The notes beneath the pieces are model-generated. The model was given only the letters and a program-made list of their open reading frames with translations, was not told where the DNA came from and ran no database searches. From Streptomyces fulvorobeus (GTDB lineage Bacteria; Actinomycetota; Actinomycetes; Streptomycetales; Streptomycetaceae): DNA of 64,000 nucleotides. This document shows positions 63,189-64,000 of this stretch, piece by piece (the stretch's first letter is position 1; each line of letters starts with the position of its first letter). Both the position numbers and the translations under genes were made by a program. Where the stretch lies: NCBI RefSeq assembly GCF_013167895.1, contig NZ_BLWC01000001.1, positions 992,001 to 1,056,000 of the forward strand, in the 5' to 3' direction.

Positions 63189-64000
63189 ATGACCACCCTG
63201 CAGAGCGTCCCCGCCCTCGGGACGCATCCGGCCTCCGGCTCCCTTCCGAGCCGCGCCGAGACCCGGGAGCAGCTGTCCAAGGCGACGTACGACCTCCTGG
63301 TGATCGGCGGCGGCATCCTGGGCATCTCCACCGCCTGGCACGCCGCGCAGTCCGGTCTGCGGGTGGCCCTGGTGGACGCCGGCGACTTCGCCGGCGCCAC
63401 CTCCTCCGCCTCCTCCAAGCTGCTCCACGGCGGTCTGCGCTACCTCCAGACCGGCGCGGTGAGGCTGGTGGCGGAGAACCACTTCGAGCGGCGTGCCGTC
63501 TCGCGCCAGGTCGCACCGCACCTGGCCAACCCCCTCACCTTCTACCTGCCGGTCTACAAGGGCGGCCCACACGGCGCGGCCAAGCTCGGAGCGGGCGTCT
63601 TCGCCTACTCCGCGCTGTCCGCGTTCGGTGACGGCGTCGGCCATGTGATCAGCCCTGCGAGGGCGCGGCGCGACGTGCCGGAGCTGCGGACGGACAACCT
63701 CAGGGCCGTCGCGGTCTACGGCGACGACCAGATGAACGACGCGCGGATGGCACTGATGACCGTGCGCGCGGCGGTCGAGGCGGGCGCGACCGTCCTCAAC
63801 CACGCCGCGGTCACCGGACTGCGGTTCACCCGGGGCCGGGTCACCGGCGCCGACCTCCGCGACAGCGCGGACGGTACGGAGTTCGGCGTCGACGCCCGCC
63901 TCGTGCTGAACGCCACCGGCCCGTGGGTCGACCACCTGCGGAAGATGGAGGACCCGGACGCGGCCCCCTCGATCCGGCTGTCCAAGGGCGCGCACCTGGT
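63189..64000 (+). CDS. glpD: Glycerol-3-phosphate dehydrogenase, FAD-dependent (3' end cut off)
   Basis: About 270 N-terminal residues are present (gylB). The FAD-binding Rossmann motif YDLLVIGGGILGISTAWHAA, the DAGDFAGATSSASSKLLHGG segment and GGLRYLQTG contact FAD; VYGDDQMNDARMALM and LNATGPWVDH are family-typical. It oxidises glycerol 3-phosphate to dihydroxyacetone phosphate at the membrane. ATG 63189 lies 5 bp after the glpK stop, so the two are cotranscribed. The rest is beyond the window. Confidence 0.96.
   Translation, partial: MTTLQSVPALGTHPASGSLPSRAETREQLSKATYDLLVIGGGILGISTAWHAAQSGLRVALVDAGDFAGATSSASSKLLHGGLRYLQTGAVRLVAENHFERRAVSRQVAPHLANPLTFYLPVYKGGPHGAAKLGAGVFAYSALSAFGDGVGHVISPARARRDVPELRTDNLRAVAVYGDDQMNDARMALMTVRAAVEAGATVLNHAAVTGLRFTRGRVTGADLRDSADGTEFGVDARLVLNATGPWVDHLRKMEDPDAAPSIRLSKGAHL

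Overview
The window is chromosomal DNA from a high-GC actinomycete, almost certainly a Streptomyces. The pheST/infC-rpmI-rplT block, the Pup-proteasome locus, metH and the gylR-glpF-glpK-glpD glycerol cluster lie in the order I recall from the Streptomyces coelicolor core genome. GTG starts are common, spacers carry long GC-rich hairpins, and no rRNA, tRNA, CRISPR array, prophage or insertion sequence was seen. About 57 genes are supported; pheT (left edge) and glpD (right edge) are cut off.

Layout. 1-6.8 kb: translation genes (pheT, pheS, a SpoU-type rRNA methyltransferase, rplT, rpmI, infC) with a sensor kinase between. infC has a structured leader and apparently starts at AUC. 6.8-16.5 kb: DUF1844 protein, SseB-like protein, class A beta-lactamase-like hydrolase, mycosin-type protease with a membrane partner, PLP aldolase-like enzyme, DUF2510 membrane protein, a LysR/TDT-transporter pair and an XRE-cupin regulator. 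16.7-20.4 kb: glycine betaine/proline-type ABC importer whose permease carries two nearly identical binding domains. 20.7-23.6 kb: 5'-3' exonuclease, iron-box-controlled siderophore-interacting protein, membrane protein. 23.6-27.7 kb: a SigK/RskA unit followed by a membrane-anchored molybdopterin oxidoreductase and a fasciclin lipoprotein; the sigma gene and the oxidoreductase share one promoter motif. 28.6-36.3 kb: a long minus-strand block pafB-pafC-zinc ribbon-small membrane protein-tatA-tatC-diacylglycerol kinase-Ski2-like helicase. 36.5-47.9 kb: two FKBP genes, pafA, an MFS/LacI divergent pair, prcA, prcB, a decayed endonuclease VII gene, pup, dop and arc, which together form the pupylation-proteasome pathway. 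48.1-55.8 kb: ferredoxin, secreted protein, tRNA m1A58 methyltransferase, site-2 protease, RecB-like nuclease, response regulator, peptide/solute-binding lipoprotein, HAD phosphatase. 55.9-64 kb: metH and the gyl (glycerol) regulon.

Pup is deamidated by Dop, ligated to targets by PafA, unfolded by ARC and degraded by PrcBA, while PafBC is the associated DNA-damage regulator. GylR probably represses itself and glpFKD through a shared 17-bp site.

Caution on sequence quality: at least six genes (pheS, infC, a proline-rich membrane protein, the DUF2510 protein, the FKBP lipoprotein and the solute-binding protein) each need exactly one extra base in a run of G or C to read through. Two of these are normally essential, so undercalled homopolymers in the assembly are the simplest explanation. 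I list them as genes spanning the break.
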